NCBI GenBank assembly: GCA_030425195.1
Contig: JAUIAV010000011.1
Span: 1-64,000 of the forward strand
Direction: 5' to 3'
Length of the DNA stretch: 64,000 nucleotides
Origin: Gammaproteobacteria bacterium
GTDB lineage: Bacteria; Pseudomonadota; Gammaproteobacteria; Pseudomonadales; Azotimanducaceae
The notes beneath the pieces were generated by a model, which did no database searches, had not been told where the DNA came from, and saw nothing but the letters and a program-made list of their open reading frames with translations. The translations under genes and the position numbers were made by a program. The stretch's first letter is position 1. The number at the start of each line of letters is the position of its first letter. This document shows, one piece after another, positions 24,446 to 34,231 of this stretch.

Positions 24446-25747
24446 TCAACCTGTTTCGCGCTGTGGCTGAGTGACCGCACGAATGGCGGTAATGACCGGT
24501 ACCAGGACGGCTGCAACGATACCGGCAGCGAACCCGTTGTTGTACAGATTCAGTCCCGCGTGCGCCGGACCCACAGTCAACGCAGCCGAAGAATGCAGGA
24601 AGCCGGCAACCACGCCCCAGTGCCATCCGAAACGGCCGGCGATCGGTGCCAGCGTCATACCGAACAGGGCAGCGAGCAGGATCGAAGGGTCGTCGACGCC
24701 CCGGGGTTTGGCCCAGGAACCCAGGTAGACGCCAAGCATGATCGGCAGAATGTTCCTCGGGTGCTTGCCGTAAGCGGCAAAACCGACGATGGTCAGAATG
24801 GCGCCGATGACCGGGCCGTTCAGCTCGCCGCCAACGCTCAGAACATAGCCCATTCCGATGAAGCCGGTCAGGCCCATGTTGACCAGAGCCGGGCCGAAAC
24901 CGACCAGCTGGACGAAATCGGTGGGCGACTGTCCGCTGGTGCCGATCAGTGTCCGCACCCCCTGCTGCGCCGCACGGTCGAACCAGAAGCCGATGGCGAT
25001 CATGGCCGAGAAAAACACCAGCAGGAATCCGGACAGCAGCAGGTTGTTTCCCGTCGTCCAGATGAAGACGGGCTGTGGCACGAACCCGTAGGACCGGTAC
25101 AGCGCGACGATCAGCGTGCCGACGACACCGGCCGTAAATCCCATGTTGTAGAGGCTGAAACCCTCGTGCGCCTTGAAGAGCTGGGCAGCGGCAGGGGGCA
25201 GCACGAACCCGATCAGCAGACTGGTGCCGACAGCCAGCGGGACACTCGTCGTACCGGGCAGGCTGGTACTGAACAGGATCTCGGAAAAGATGGGTGCCAG
25301 CGCGGCGCCGAAAAAAGCGGTGTTGATGTGTGTTGAGAAGGGCTGTCTGCGGAAACGCGCGTACAGCCAGACGCCGGTGACGATGACCCAGACGTTGAGC
25401 AGATTCTTGCCGAACAGTCCGAACCCCAGGACGAGAAACAGGCAGGCCACCGCCGCGCCGCCGATTTTCGCCTGCGATCGATGGTAAACCAGGCAGGCTG
25501 CGAGGGTGAGGAGGCCGCCGTTCACACAACCGGCGCCGATTCCCCCGACTCCGAAATAGTCGGTGAGCAGGGTGTCCCGGGTCGTCCAGATCTCGATCAG
25601 CCCCTGCAGAATTTCCGCGGGCGAATCGACGAGGAATCCGAACAGAACGAAGGCGCCGGCAAATCCCGCCACGACCCGCAGCACCACCTTCTCCGGGACG
25701 TCCACCATCGTCGCTGGCTGATGGGTTGCTTCGCCAGGATCGCTCAT
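24446..25747 (-). CDS. DUF1576-like polytopic membrane protein
   Basis: A 433-residue, very hydrophobic protein with roughly eleven or twelve membrane spans and no signal peptide. The segment LLTDYFGVGGIGAG near residue 60 and two related motifs, FSLYNMGFTAG (about residue 195) and LNLYNNGFAAG (about 405), show an internal duplication and match my recollection of DUF1576 proteins, best known in Firmicutes. No function is established. It is divergent from the urease operon and cotranscribed with TetR and GST genes. Transport of urea, ammonium or a related small solute is possible but unproven; the duplicated Asn-containing motif recalls the two halves of urea channels. Confidence 0.65.
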   Translation of the reverse strand: MSDPGEATHQPATMVDVPEKVVLRVVAGFAGAFVLFGFLVDSPAEILQGLIEIWTTRDTLLTDYFGVGGIGAGCVNGGLLTLAACLVYHRSQAKIGGAAVACLFLVLGFGLFGKNLLNVWVIVTGVWLYARFRRQPFSTHINTAFFGAALAPIFSEILFSTSLPGTTSVPLAVGTSLLIGFVLPPAAAQLFKAHEGFSLYNMGFTAGVVGTLIVALYRSYGFVPQPVFIWTTGNNLLLSGFLLVFFSAMIAIGFWFDRAAQQGVRTLIGTSGQSPTDFVQLVGFGPALVNMGLTGFIGMGYVLSVGGELNGPVIGAILTIVGFAAYGKHPRNILPIMLGVYLGSWAKPRGVDDPSILLAALFGMTLAPIAGRFGWHWGVVAGFLHSSAALTVGPAHAGLNLYNNGFAAGIVAAVLVPVITAIRAVTQPQRETG

Positions 25748-25779
25748 GTCGTATGAAACTCCTCAGGAGAAATGAAGGC

Positions 25780-25800
25780 TTAACCGGCTTCGCCGATTAA
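25780..25800. promoter_or_regulatory. Imperfect inverted repeat between DUF1576-like gene and ureA
   Basis: TTAACCGGC and GCCGATTAA are inverted repeats with one mismatch around TTC, in the 109-base divergent gap. It could be an operator for the TetR encoded two genes away or for a nitrogen regulator. No sigma-54 (GG-N10-GC) promoter or clear -10/-35 pair was found in the gap. Confidence 0.35.
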
Positions 25801-25856
25801 CTAAACGACCCTGGCGAATATGATCAGTGGACGTCAGGTGTTGAGGGAGCTAGGGA

Positions 25857-26159
25857 ATGCAGCTTACTCCGCGGGAGTTCGACAATCTCATCGTCCACAT
25901 GATGGCCGAGGTGGCATGGAAGCGCAACGCGAAGGGCCTCAAGCTGAACCATCCGGAAGCGATAGCCGTCATTTCCGCAGCCACTCTAGACGGTGCCCGG
26001 GCCGGCAAAACCCTGGAAGAGGTGACCCGTGAAGCGCGATCGGTTCTGACCCGTGACGACGTGATGGAGGGTGTCGCCGATCTCATTTCCATGGTCCAGA
26101 TCGAAGCCGTGTTCACCGATGGCAGCCGCCTAGTCACCGTGCACTCACCGATCCAGTAA
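25857..26159 (+). CDS. ureA: Urease gamma subunit
   Basis: A 100-residue UreA, the smallest structural subunit of the nickel urease trimer of heterotrimers. It begins [16 protein letters not shown] and carries the family segments [15 protein letters not shown] and [15 protein letters not shown]. Separate gamma, beta and alpha genes are the usual bacterial arrangement. The ATG follows GGGAGCTAGGGA. It heads an eight- or nine-gene plus-strand operon for urea use in the cytoplasm. Confidence 0.97.
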   Translation: MQLTPREFDNLIVHMMAEVAWKRNAKGLKLNHPEAIAVISAATLDGARAGKTLEEVTREARSVLTRDDVMEGVADLISMVQIEAVFTDGSRLVTVHSPIQ

Positions 26160-26181
26160 GTCGTTTCAAGGAGAGCAGAGT

Positions 26182-26622
26182 ATGGCCATCGCGGCGTCCT
26201 ATCCCACCCTGGCGCTGGATGTCGATCCGGTGACCATCGACGTTCCCGTCGGCGGCTACGTCTGCAGCGCGGATCCCGTCGAGTACCACGCGGACCAGCC
26301 CGTGACCACGCTGAAAGTCCGGAACACGGGCGACCGTCCCGTGCAGGTCGGCTCGCATTTTCATTTCTTCGAAGTCAACAAGGCACTGGAGTTCGATCGG
26401 GCCGCCGCGTTCGGCCAGCATCTGCTGATCCCGGCCTCCACCGCGCTCCGGTTCGAACCCGGGGACGAGCGGGAGGTCAGCCTGGTTCCTTATGGCGGCG
26501 AGCGGGCCGTGTACGGCTTCAACAATCTCGTCGACGGGCCCACCGCAGGTGACGACGCAGAAGCACAGAAAGCAAAGGCCGTGGCGCTGGCCGAGCAGAG
26601 AGGTTTCCGCTCATCCTCCTGA
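26182..26622 (+). CDS. ureB: Urease beta subunit
   Basis: A 146-residue UreB. The conserved core [20 protein letters not shown] (about residues 44-63) and [15 protein letters not shown] are intact. A non-conserved N-terminal extension of about 12 residues and a charged C-terminal tail make it longer than the roughly 105 residues of the shortest homologues, which is common. A strong AAGGAG site precedes the ATG, 22 bases after ureA. Confidence 0.97.
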   Translation: MAIAASYPTLALDVDPVTIDVPVGGYVCSADPVEYHADQPVTTLKVRNTGDRPVQVGSHFHFFEVNKALEFDRAAAFGQHLLIPASTALRFEPGDEREVSLVPYGGERAVYGFNNLVDGPTAGDDAEAQKAKAVALAEQRGFRSSS

Positions 26623-26672
26623 CGGGCATCAGCGCTGAGGACGATTCGCAGATCAACCAGCAGGTATCGTAA

Positions 26673-28394
26673 ATGGCTTCCAGCACACGCAATGAATATG
26701 TCGGTCTGTTCGGTCCCACGGTCGGCGACCGTATCCGACTGGGCGACACCGGTCTGTTCGTGGAAATCGAACGCGATCTGCGCGGCGCCCCGGGCGACGA
26801 GATCGTTTTTGGCGGCGGCAAGAGCTTCCGCGAAGGGATGGGCATGGACAACCGGCTCACCCGCGATGGGGGTGCGCCTGATCTGGTGATCACCAACGTC
26901 ACGATCATCGATGCCGTACAGGGCGTGGTGAAGGCGGACGTCGGCATCAAGGACGGGCGTATCTGCGCGATCGGCAAAGCCGGCAATCCGCAGACCATGA
27001 ACGGCATCACGCCCGGACTGGAGTGTGGTCTGGCGACCGACGCGATCTCCGGTTCCCACCTGATCCTGACCGCTGCGGGCATTGATTCGCACATTCACTT
27101 CATCTCGCCGCAGCAGGCGCAGGCGGCGCTGTCCAATGGCACCACCACGCTGATCGGCGGGGGCACGGGGCCGACGGATGGTTCCAACGCGACCACGGTG
27201 ACGCCGGGTCCCGGCAACATCCGCAACATGCTGCGGGCGTTCGAAGGCTGGCCGATCAATGCAGGTATTCTCGGCAAAGGCCACGGCCATGGTACGGACG
27301 CGCTGGCAGAGCAGGTCGAGGCCGGCGTGGTGGGCTTCAAGTGTCATGAAGACTGGGGGACGACGCCGGCCGTTCTGCGCTCGGCCCTGACCGTCGTTGA
27401 CGAAATGGACGTCCAGGTGTGCATACACACGGACACGCTCAATGAATCCGGCTTCGTCGAGGATACGATAGACGCTTTCGAAGGACGCACCGTACACTCC
27501 TTCCACACGGAAGGATCCGGCGGCGGCCACGCGCCGGACATCATCAAGGTAGCCGGGCTGCCGAACATCCTGCCTTCTTCGACCAACCCGACGCTCCCCT
27601 ACGGCATCAATTCGCAGGCGGAGCTGTACGACATGATCATGGTGTGCCACCACCTGAGCCCGGACATTCCTTCGGACGTGGCGTTCACCGAAAGCCGGAT
27701 CCGTGCCGAGACGATTGCCGCCGAGAACGTGCTGCACGATCTCGGTGTGATCTCGATGATGTCCAGCGATTCCCAGGCCATGGGTCGTATCGGGGAGTGC
27801 TGGCTGCGCACCATTCAGACCGCGGATGCAATGAAGACGGCGCGCGGCAAGCTGTCCGAAGATGCACCAGGCAACGACAACTTCCGCGTCCTGCGATATG
27901 TCGCCAAGATCACGATCAATCCGGCCATCGCTCACGGCATCTCCCACGTGCTCGGCTCGGTCGAGGTCGGCAAGGTCGCCGACCTGGTGCTCTGGGAACC
28001 GGGTTTCTTCGGTGCCAAACCGAAGATGGTCCTGAAAGGGGGCATGGTGAGCTGGGCGCTCATGGGCGACCCCAATGCCTCGCTACCAACGCCGCAGCCG
28101 GTCTACTACCGCCCCATGTTCGGGGCGTTCGGCAAGGCGCTCGGAGACACCTGTATCACCTTCGTATCGGGTGCTGCGCACGCGAGCGGTGTCCAGGAAC
28201 GCCTCGGGCTGAACCGCCAGGTCATGGCGGTGCGCAATACCCGCGACATCGGCAAGCGTGACATGGTGAGAAACTCGGGCACGCCGGAGATCGAGGTGGA
28301 CCCTGAAACGTTCGCGGTAACGGTGGATGGCACGCATGCGACGGTGGAGCCGCAGACCACGGTGTCGCTGAATCAGAAGTATTTTTTCAGTTAG
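26673..28394 (+). CDS. ureC: Urease alpha subunit (catalytic)
   Basis: A 573-residue catalytic subunit hydrolysing urea to ammonia and carbamate at a di-nickel site. All ligands are present with a constant +6 offset from Klebsiella numbering: H140 and H142 (DSHIHF), the carbamylated K223 with H225 (GFKCHEDWG), H252, H278 (HSFHTEG) and D366 (MMSSDSQAM). The mobile-flap pair C325/H326 (MVCHHLSPD) is also intact. The GFKCHED form, with Phe and Cys around the lysine, differs from the common LKxHEDWG. The ribosome site is weak and the gap from ureB is 50 bases. Confidence 0.98.
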   Translation: MASSTRNEYVGLFGPTVGDRIRLGDTGLFVEIERDLRGAPGDEIVFGGGKSFREGMGMDNRLTRDGGAPDLVITNVTIIDAVQGVVKADVGIKDGRICAIGKAGNPQTMNGITPGLECGLATDAISGSHLILTAAGIDSHIHFISPQQAQAALSNGTTTLIGGGTGPTDGSNATTVTPGPGNIRNMLRAFEGWPINAGILGKGHGHGTDALAEQVEAGVVGFKCHEDWGTTPAVLRSALTVVDEMDVQVCIHTDTLNESGFVEDTIDAFEGRTVHSFHTEGSGGGHAPDIIKVAGLPNILPSSTNPTLPYGINSQAELYDMIMVCHHLSPDIPSDVAFTESRIRAETIAAENVLHDLGVISMMSSDSQAMGRIGECWLRTIQTADAMKTARGKLSEDAPGNDNFRVLRYVAKITINPAIAHGISHVLGSVEVGKVADLVLWEPGFFGAKPKMVLKGGMVSWALMGDPNASLPTPQPVYYRPMFGAFGKALGDTCITFVSGAAHASGVQERLGLNRQVMAVRNTRDIGKRDMVRNSGTPEIEVDPETFAVTVDGTHATVEPQTTVSLNQKYFFS

Positions 28395-28406
28395 GTCGGT
28401 AACCAC

Positions 28407-29066
28407 GTGATTCTCATCGAAGCCGTTCTTGGAAACAGCAGTGATCCGCTCTGGGTTGAGCGTCTGACGGACGCGACCGTCGATCTGCTGGAACTCGACC
28501 ACTGGGAAGCTCAGAAAAACCGTCTGCGCAAGAAAACGCGTGATGGGCAGGAGCTGGCGATCTCTCTCGACAGAGGCAGCTTCATGCACGACGGCGACGT
28601 GCTGCTCTGGGACGAGTCGGCCTCCCGGGCAGTGGTGGCGCGTCTGAGCCTGCGTGATGTGATGGTCATCGATCTCGAGGGGCTGGATGCACTGCCTTCC
28701 GAGCTCTCCATGCGTACCAGCGTCGAGCTGGGCCACGCGCTGGGTAACCAGCACTGGCCTGCGCTCGTCAAAGACAAGCGTGTCTACGTACCTCTGACCG
28801 TCGACCACAGAGTGATGAACTCGGTGATGAAGACGCATGGGTTCGAAGGCATCAGCTATGAGTTTCATCCGGGCAGTGAGATCGTGCCTTATCTCGCGCC
28901 GCACGAGTCGCGCCGTCTGTTCGGCGCGGCCGAGGCGCCCGTGCACGTGCACACGCACGAGCAGTTCGTTGCCGTCGACAGCGAGACCGGCACCGCCTAC
29001 GGTCAACCGCCGGTCAGCGGTAAGGTGCATGCGCATCACGCCACGGACGCCGAGCCGGAGCAATGA
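28407..29066 (+). CDS. ureE: Urease accessory protein UreE (nickel metallochaperone)
   Basis: A 219-residue UreE, the chaperone that delivers nickel to the UreFGD-apo-urease complex. The peptide-binding and metal-binding domains are recognisable (LELDHWEAQKNRLRKKT; LGHALGNQHWPAL; VMNSVMKTHGFEG, whose His is the conserved dimer-interface nickel ligand). The C-terminal tail has scattered histidines (HVHTHEQF, KVHAHHATD), a modest version of the His-rich tail. GTG start, 12 bases after ureC; its stop overlaps ureF by 4 bases. Confidence 0.95.
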   Translation: MILIEAVLGNSSDPLWVERLTDATVDLLELDHWEAQKNRLRKKTRDGQELAISLDRGSFMHDGDVLLWDESASRAVVARLSLRDVMVIDLEGLDALPSELSMRTSVELGHALGNQHWPALVKDKRVYVPLTVDHRVMNSVMKTHGFEGISYEFHPGSEIVPYLAPHESRRLFGAAEAPVHVHTHEQFVAVDSETGTAYGQPPVSGKVHAHHATDAEPEQ

Positions 29067-29782
29067 CCGGGGTTGCCCGCGAGGTGACCGCGCCTGATCC
29101 GGCGGTGCAGCTTCTGCGTCTGCTGCAGTTCGGCGACTCGATGTTTCCGATCGGCGGTTTCTCCTTCTCCGGCGGCCTGGAATCCGCGATCCAGGAAGGT
29201 CTGGTCACGGATCCGGATTCGTTGCAGGAGTACACGCGCACGGCAATAGAGCAGGCGGCACTTGGCGACGGAGTCGGTCTGATCTGGGCCCACCGTGCCG
29301 CGCTGGCGGGTGACCTGGCGGAGCTCGAGCGGATCGATCTTCAGGTCTACGCGCGCAAGCTGTCGGCGGAAACCCGGACCATGAGTGTTCGGGTCGGCAA
29401 GAAGTTCGCCGAGATGGGTGTCGGTATCACCGGTGCGCCGCTGCTGGATGCGTGGCTCGAGCGGATAAAGGAGGGGACCACGCCGGGTTGCTACCCGGTC
29501 TGTCTTGCGCTGAATTTCGCTGTTCAGGGATTGTCGGACCGGGAGGCGTTCACCGTGCATCAGTACGGTGTCGGCGCCATGATTCTCGGTGCGGCTCTGC
29601 GGCTGATGAAGGTGAGCCATGTGGAAACTCAACGCATCCTGTACGATCTGAATGCGGATGCGGGATCCGACTATGAGCTGGCCTCCCGCTCGAGTCTGTC
29701 CGATATGGCGGGATTCGCGCCGCTCGTCGACATTCTGGCTGCTGTGCACGAGAAAGCCCACCTGCGCCTGTTCATGAACTGA
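29063..29782 (+). CDS. ureF: Urease accessory protein UreF
   Basis: A 239-residue helical UreF, which gates UreG GTPase activity during urease activation. Family segments are [20 protein letters not shown] (about residues 14-33), [11 protein letters not shown] and the C-terminal [18 protein letters not shown]. It begins in an ATGA overlap with ureE and ends 17 bases before ureG. Everything expected of the family is present. Confidence 0.95.
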   Translation: MTGVAREVTAPDPAVQLLRLLQFGDSMFPIGGFSFSGGLESAIQEGLVTDPDSLQEYTRTAIEQAALGDGVGLIWAHRAALAGDLAELERIDLQVYARKLSAETRTMSVRVGKKFAEMGVGITGAPLLDAWLERIKEGTTPGCYPVCLALNFAVQGLSDREAFTVHQYGVGAMILGAALRLMKVSHVETQRILYDLNADAGSDYELASRSSLSDMAGFAPLVDILAAVHEKAHLRLFMN

Positions 29783-29799
29783 GAGGAATCTGCGACAAC

Positions 29800-30447
29800 G
29801 TGAAGAAAAAAATCACCCGCATCGGCGTCGGCGGGCCGGTCGGCTCGGGAAAAACCGCCATTCTGGAGGCGATCACGCCGCAACTGCTCGACCTCGGCAT
29901 CAAGGTGCTGATCATCACCAACGACATCGTGACCACAGAGGATGCCAAGCACGTGCAGCGGACGCTGAAAGGTAAGCTCCTGGAGGAGCGCATCCTCGGC
30001 GTGGAAACGGGTGCCTGTCCTCATACCGCCGTTCGGGAAGACCCCAGTATGAATCTCGCGGCCGTGGAAGACATGGAGGCGAGATTTCCGGATGGCGATC
30101 TGGTGCTGATCGAGAGCGGGGGCGACAACCTGACGCTGACGTTCTCCCCCGCACTCGTCGACTTCTTCATCTACGTCATCGATGTGGCTGCCGGCGATAA
30201 GATTCCGCGCAAGAACGGTCCCGGCATTGCGCAGTCGGATATTCTGGTCATCAACAAAACGGATCTGGCTCCGCACGTCGGCGCCAGCCTGCAGGTGATG
30301 GACGAGGATTCGCGCATGATGCGCGGGGAGAAGCCGTATCTGTTCACCAACTGCAAGTCCGGCGAAGGGATCCCTGAGCTGGTTGATCTCATCCGCAGGG
30401 ACCTGCTGTTTGATCGGACGTTTCCTGATCAGCAGTCGGCTCTGTGA
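29800..30447 (+). CDS. ureG: Urease accessory GTPase UreG
   Basis: A 215-residue SIMIBI GTPase that hydrolyses GTP to drive nickel insertion. The P-loop is [10 protein letters not shown] (residues 11-20), the nickel-binding Cys-Pro-His lies in [14 protein letters not shown], and the guanine motif is [11 protein letters not shown]. Start is a GTG (an ATG is not available upstream). Its stop overlaps the ureD start in a GTGA arrangement. Confidence 0.97.
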   Translation: MKKKITRIGVGGPVGSGKTAILEAITPQLLDLGIKVLIITNDIVTTEDAKHVQRTLKGKLLEERILGVETGACPHTAVREDPSMNLAAVEDMEARFPDGDLVLIESGGDNLTLTFSPALVDFFIYVIDVAAGDKIPRKNGPGIAQSDILVINKTDLAPHVGASLQVMDEDSRMMRGEKPYLFTNCKSGEGIPELVDLIRRDLLFDRTFPDQQSAL

Positions 30448-31400
30448 CGCGCGCCGGAAATATTCCGGAACGAGTGCCGTCCCAGGTGGATGAGCCGCCG
30501 GGTGTCCGCGCCCGGGCACTGGTCGACTTCGATGCCGAACCGCCGCAGATGGCGAGCGGTGCGGTGGGCAAGGACGCTTATCTGCGCCTGGGTTTCGAAC
30601 GCCGCGGCGACCGGACCATTCTCGCCGAGCTTGATCGTCGGGTACCTTTCATGGTCCAGCGGGCGCTGTACCCCGATGTGACGCTGCCTGACCAGGCGTG
30701 GATCTTCATCATCACCACGTCCGGCTGCGTTCTCCAGGGCGACCGCTTCGCCCTGGACGTCAGCCTCGCGAGCGGAGCGCGTGCACACGTTACCACTCAG
30801 TCCGCCACGAAAATTCACAGCATGGACGTCAACCATGCCGTGCAGAAACAGACCCTCACACTGGAAGAAGACAGTTACCTGGAGCTGCTTCCGGAACCGC
30901 TGATTCCTCACCGCCGGGCGCGGTTTCTTTCGGATACGCGTATTACGATCGCGCCGTCGGCAACATTGCTCTACGGGGAGATCGTCCAACCGGGTCGGAA
31001 GCATCATCACGCTCAGGAATCCTTCGGCGCGACTCTGCTGTCGCTGCAGCTGGAAGCTCAGCGCCCGGACGGACGCGCCCTGTTCAGCGAGAATCTGGTC
31101 GTGGAGCCCGCCGTGCGGTCGGTGCGACAGACGGGCGTGATGGGGACTTTCGATGTGTTCGGCAACGTCCTGCTGCTGACCCCCGAAGACCGTGCCAACC
31201 GGGTGCTGGAACGGATGGACGCCCGGGTGGATCTGGACCGGGGTGTGGCATCCGGTGCCGGCAGCCTGCCCAATGGTGCCGGCCTGATGTTCAAGGCAGT
31301 CGGACGCGAGACGGAGCAGGTCAAGGCCGAGGTCCGCAGTTTCTGGGGCGTCGTTCGCGAGGAGATCACCGGGACGTCGCTCCCGGAGCCCTATTTCTGA
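30444..31400 (+). CDS. ureD: Urease accessory protein UreD
   Basis: A 318-residue UreD (UreH of some species), the scaffold that binds apo-urease with UreF and UreG. Conserved portions include [40 protein letters not shown] and QSATKIHSM. Its place at the end of the accessory block, instead of ahead of ureA as in Klebsiella, is a less common gene order. GTG start overlapping ureG. The urea channel gene follows after 33 bases. Confidence 0.94.
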   Translation: MTRAGNIPERVPSQVDEPPGVRARALVDFDAEPPQMASGAVGKDAYLRLGFERRGDRTILAELDRRVPFMVQRALYPDVTLPDQAWIFIITTSGCVLQGDRFALDVSLASGARAHVTTQSATKIHSMDVNHAVQKQTLTLEEDSYLELLPEPLIPHRRARFLSDTRITIAPSATLLYGEIVQPGRKHHHAQESFGATLLSLQLEAQRPDGRALFSENLVVEPAVRSVRQTGVMGTFDVFGNVLLLTPEDRANRVLERMDARVDLDRGVASGAGSLPNGAGLMFKAVGRETEQVKAEVRSFWGVVREEITGTSLPEPYF

Positions 31401-31433
31401 CGATGAATTTCCGGTGAGGAGGGGGAGCGCGCT

Positions 31434-32414
31434 ATGAACAGTCTGATGACCCGCTGGGAAAACGCCAGCGCCGGATCGTCCGCTCTGCGATTTCTGGACC
31501 GCCTGCTGCGCGGTATCGGGCAGGTGATGTTCCAGGACAATCCTCTGAGCGGTCTGCTCTTCTTTGTTGCGATTGGCTGGGGATCCTGGGCCCATGACGC
31601 CGCGCAGGTAGCCATTGGCGGTCTGGCGGCGCTGGTGGCGGGCACCCTGACCGCGCAGTGGCTGAAAGTGGATGAGGCCGGTCTGAATGCCGGCCTTTAC
31701 GGTTTCAACGCCTATCTGACCGGACTTGCGCTGCCCACGTTCATGGATCCTTCTCTGCTGCTGTGGTTCTACGTGGTCTTCGGTGGGGCGGTTTCGGTAG
31801 TGATCATGCTGGCGATGGTAAATGTCTTCAGAACCTGGGGCGTCGCCGTACTCACCGCACCGTTCGTGCTCATGACGTGGCTGCTGCTGCTTGCGACCAA
31901 TGCCTTCTCGGGACTCCATGGCGGCACCCTGCCTCCGGTCGGCGTCATCGAAGCCATCGATCCCGCTCTGGCCAACCCTCTCGCGCCAGGCGACTTTCTG
32001 CAGGGCCTGCTGACCAGCATCTCGCAGGTCTTCCTGAAAGGCGATGGCGTGGCTGCCCTGCTGCTGCTGGCCGGCCTGGCCGTCAGCTCACGACCGGCGG
32101 CGGCGTTCGCGCTCCTGGGTGCGGTCGTAGGTCTGATCACCGCGCACGCCCTGGGTGCCGAAAGCCAGCTCATCAGCGCCGGATTGCTGGGATTCAACCC
32201 GGTGCTCACCGCCATCGCGCTGGGTGCAGTGTTCTACCGTCCAGGGCTTCGCGTGCTCGCATACGCCCTGCTTGCCACGGTGCTCTCCGTCATCGTTCAG
32301 GGGGCGATGATCACGCTGATGACCCCGTTCGGCATTCCAGCTCTGACCGGCGCGTTCGTGCTGGTGACCTGGCTGTTCCTGCTGCCGGGTCTGAAGTTCG
32401 AGACGCGCGGATGA
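31434..32414 (+). CDS. Urea transporter (UT family)
   Basis: A 326-residue inner-membrane channel of the UT/Yut family with about ten spans in two homologous halves. The paired signatures GLYGFNAYLTGLAL (about residue 85) and GLLGFNPVLTAIALG (about 255), together with the selectivity-filter-proximal LTAPFVLMTWL and LTGAFVLVTWLF, are diagnostic. It would admit urea passively for the cotranscribed urease. GAGGAGGGGGAG precedes the ATG; the stop overlaps the nickel transporter start (ATGA). Confidence 0.93.
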   Translation: MNSLMTRWENASAGSSALRFLDRLLRGIGQVMFQDNPLSGLLFFVAIGWGSWAHDAAQVAIGGLAALVAGTLTAQWLKVDEAGLNAGLYGFNAYLTGLALPTFMDPSLLLWFYVVFGGAVSVVIMLAMVNVFRTWGVAVLTAPFVLMTWLLLLATNAFSGLHGGTLPPVGVIEAIDPALANPLAPGDFLQGLLTSISQVFLKGDGVAALLLLAGLAVSSRPAAAFALLGAVVGLITAHALGAESQLISAGLLGFNPVLTAIALGAVFYRPGLRVLAYALLATVLSVIVQGAMITLMTPFGIPALTGAFVLVTWLFLLPGLKFETRG

Positions 32415-33118
32415 ACGTGGAGTCGATCCTGCTGCTCGGTCTTCTGCTCGGAATGCGGCACGCGCTGGATGCGGACCACCTTGCCGCCGTGGCCACCCTC
32501 GTCACACGCAGTCGATCCATCGGCGACACAGTGCGCCAGGGGGTGGCCTGGGGCACGGGTCATACGCTGACGCTGCTGATTTTCGGTGCGGGTGTGCTGG
32601 TGCTCGGCCTGGCGCTGCCCGAACGGGCGGCACTGGCGCTGGAGCTGGCGGTGGGGGTCATGCTGGTGGTGCTGGGTGCAGAGGTTCTGTACCGTCTGAG
32701 ACGTGAACGCGTGCACTTTCATGTGCATCGGCATGCGGGCGGTACGACCCACATTCACGCCCATGCCCACAGAGGTGATCCGGCGGAGCATGATGCGGAC
32801 CAGCATGTTCACGAGCATGGCTTTCCGCTGCGGGCGCTGATGGTCGGCATGGTGCATGGGATGGCTGGATCGGCTGCACTGATTCTTCTCAGCCTGGAAG
32901 CAGTGCGCAGCCCGGCCTGGGGGATCGTCTACATTGCTCTGTTCGGAGTCGGCTCGGTGATCGGCATGGCTATCCTGTCGGTGGTGATCGCAATTCCGAT
33001 GCGGCTCTCATCGGGCCATCTGGACCGGGCCCACGGCGGCCTGTCTGCGCTGGTCGGCGTGACGACCGTTCTGCTCGGCTGCTACGTCGTTTACAGTTCC
33101 GCAGCCGACATCGCCTGA
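32411..33118 (+). CDS. NiCoT/UreH-type nickel transporter
   Basis: A 235-residue membrane protein with about six spans. The nickel-recognition motif HALDADH (H17 to H23, pattern Hx4DH) near the N terminus defines NiCoT-related permeases; a His-rich cytoplasmic or periplasmic loop at about 102-136 (HFHVHRHAGG, HIHAHAHRG, HVHEHGF) would bind nickel. It is the last gene of the urease operon, supplying the metal for UreC. The translation start is fixed by the ATGA overlap with the urea channel; a long out-of-phase frame extending upstream is not used. Confidence 0.9.
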   Translation: MNVESILLLGLLLGMRHALDADHLAAVATLVTRSRSIGDTVRQGVAWGTGHTLTLLIFGAGVLVLGLALPERAALALELAVGVMLVVLGAEVLYRLRRERVHFHVHRHAGGTTHIHAHAHRGDPAEHDADQHVHEHGFPLRALMVGMVHGMAGSAALILLSLEAVRSPAWGIVYIALFGVGSVIGMAILSVVIAIPMRLSSGHLDRAHGGLSALVGVTTVLLGCYVVYSSAADIA

Positions 33119-33149
33119 GTAACGGAACGCTGCACAGGAGGGAGCGAGG

Positions 33150-34199
33150 ATGAAACTGGTAACCGGAATCGGAGGCTGGCCGGATCAGGCCGGGGCTCAG
33201 GCCGTCTCTGCGGAAGAAGACGGATTCGACATGGTGACCTGCGGAGAGCTGGCCCATGATTCCATTCTGACCATGGCCCTGGCGGCGAACGCCACGGAGC
33301 GGGTGGAACTGCTCACCTCCGTGACCATCGCCTTTCCGCGCAGCCCCATGGTGCTCGCCATGGAGGCCTGGGACATCCAGCGTCTATCCGGGGGCCGTTT
33401 CAATATCGGCCTCGGTTCCCAGGTGAAGGGCCACAACGAACGCCGGTTCGGCGGCACCTGGTCTGCGGCGGCACCGCGCATGAAGGAATACATCCAGATG
33501 ATGAAGGCGATCTGGGCTTCCTGGCAGGATGGCGCGCCCGCGGAATTCATCGGCAAGCAGTACCGCTATACCCTGATGACGCCGAATTTCAATCCGGGCC
33601 CCATCGATTTCCCGAAACCCAAGGTCTATCTGGCCGTCGTCGGTCCCGCCATGGCCCGGGTAGCGGGGGAGGTGGCGGACGGCGTTCTTCCCCATGGCGG
33701 CATCATGACCGACCGGTACATGCGGGAAACTCTTCTGCCGAACGTGAAGATCGGGCTGGAGCGTTCCGGGCGCACCTGGGAGGACATCGATATCGCCGCC
33801 AGCGGCTATCTGGCCCTGGGCGGGAGCGACGAGGAGATCAGCGCGGCACTCGACGAGTACCGCAAACCCCTGTCCTTCTACGGCTCCACCCGCAGCTACC
33901 ACCACGTGCTGCGCATGCACGGTCTCGAAGACCTGGGTATGCGACTGCACAAGCTGTCTCTGGACGGCCGCTGGCAGGAGATGCAGGACATCATCACCGA
34001 GGATGATCTCCTGAAACTCGCCGATACCTGCACCTGGGACGACTATCCGGAGTTCGTGCGCACGAAGCGGGAGTATGCCTCGCAGATGGGTTTCGGCCGC
34101 GGTGCCGGCAAGCCGGGACAGGCGGATGAGGCGCGCGCGCTCATGCAGGCGCTTCAGAAAGTCGAGACCCCCGGGATTCCCGCCGGCCTCGAGTTCTGA
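33150..34199 (+). CDS. LLM-class F420-dependent-type oxidoreductase (TIGR03617-like)
   Basis: A 349-residue TIM-barrel flavin/F420 oxidoreductase of the luciferase-like superfamily. Segments FDMVTCGELAHD, LLTSVTIAFPRSP, GGRFNIGLGSQVKGHNERRF and YLAVVGPAMARVAGEVADG match the F420-dependent subgroup common in mycobacteria and some marine proteobacteria. The redox cofactor is inferred from family, not seen. A strong GGAGGGAG site precedes the ATG. It lies 31 bases after the urease operon but is probably functionally separate, linked rather to the acyl-CoA genes downstream. Confidence 0.85.
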   Translation: MKLVTGIGGWPDQAGAQAVSAEEDGFDMVTCGELAHDSILTMALAANATERVELLTSVTIAFPRSPMVLAMEAWDIQRLSGGRFNIGLGSQVKGHNERRFGGTWSAAAPRMKEYIQMMKAIWASWQDGAPAEFIGKQYRYTLMTPNFNPGPIDFPKPKVYLAVVGPAMARVAGEVADGVLPHGGIMTDRYMRETLLPNVKIGLERSGRTWEDIDIAASGYLALGGSDEEISAALDEYRKPLSFYGSTRSYHHVLRMHGLEDLGMRLHKLSLDGRWQEMQDIITEDDLLKLADTCTWDDYPEFVRTKREYASQMGFGRGAGKPGQADEARALMQALQKVETPGIPAGLEF

Positions 34200-34213
34200 G
34201 ACCGGCAGCTCGT

Positions 34214-34231
34214 GGCGCCCGTCAGGGCGCC
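34214..34231. terminator. Hairpin between convergent genes
   Basis: GGCGCCC and GGGCGCC form a perfect 7-base stem with loop GTCA in the 22-base gap and the end of the thiolase-like gene. There is no T-tract (TGATTCG follows), so it is at best a weak terminator for the F420-type gene. Confidence 0.4.

Noticed and set aside
31763-32410. N-terminal extension of the nickel transporter frame
   Set aside because: Arg/His/Gly-rich sequence out of phase within the urea channel gene; the true start is the ATGA overlap at 32411.
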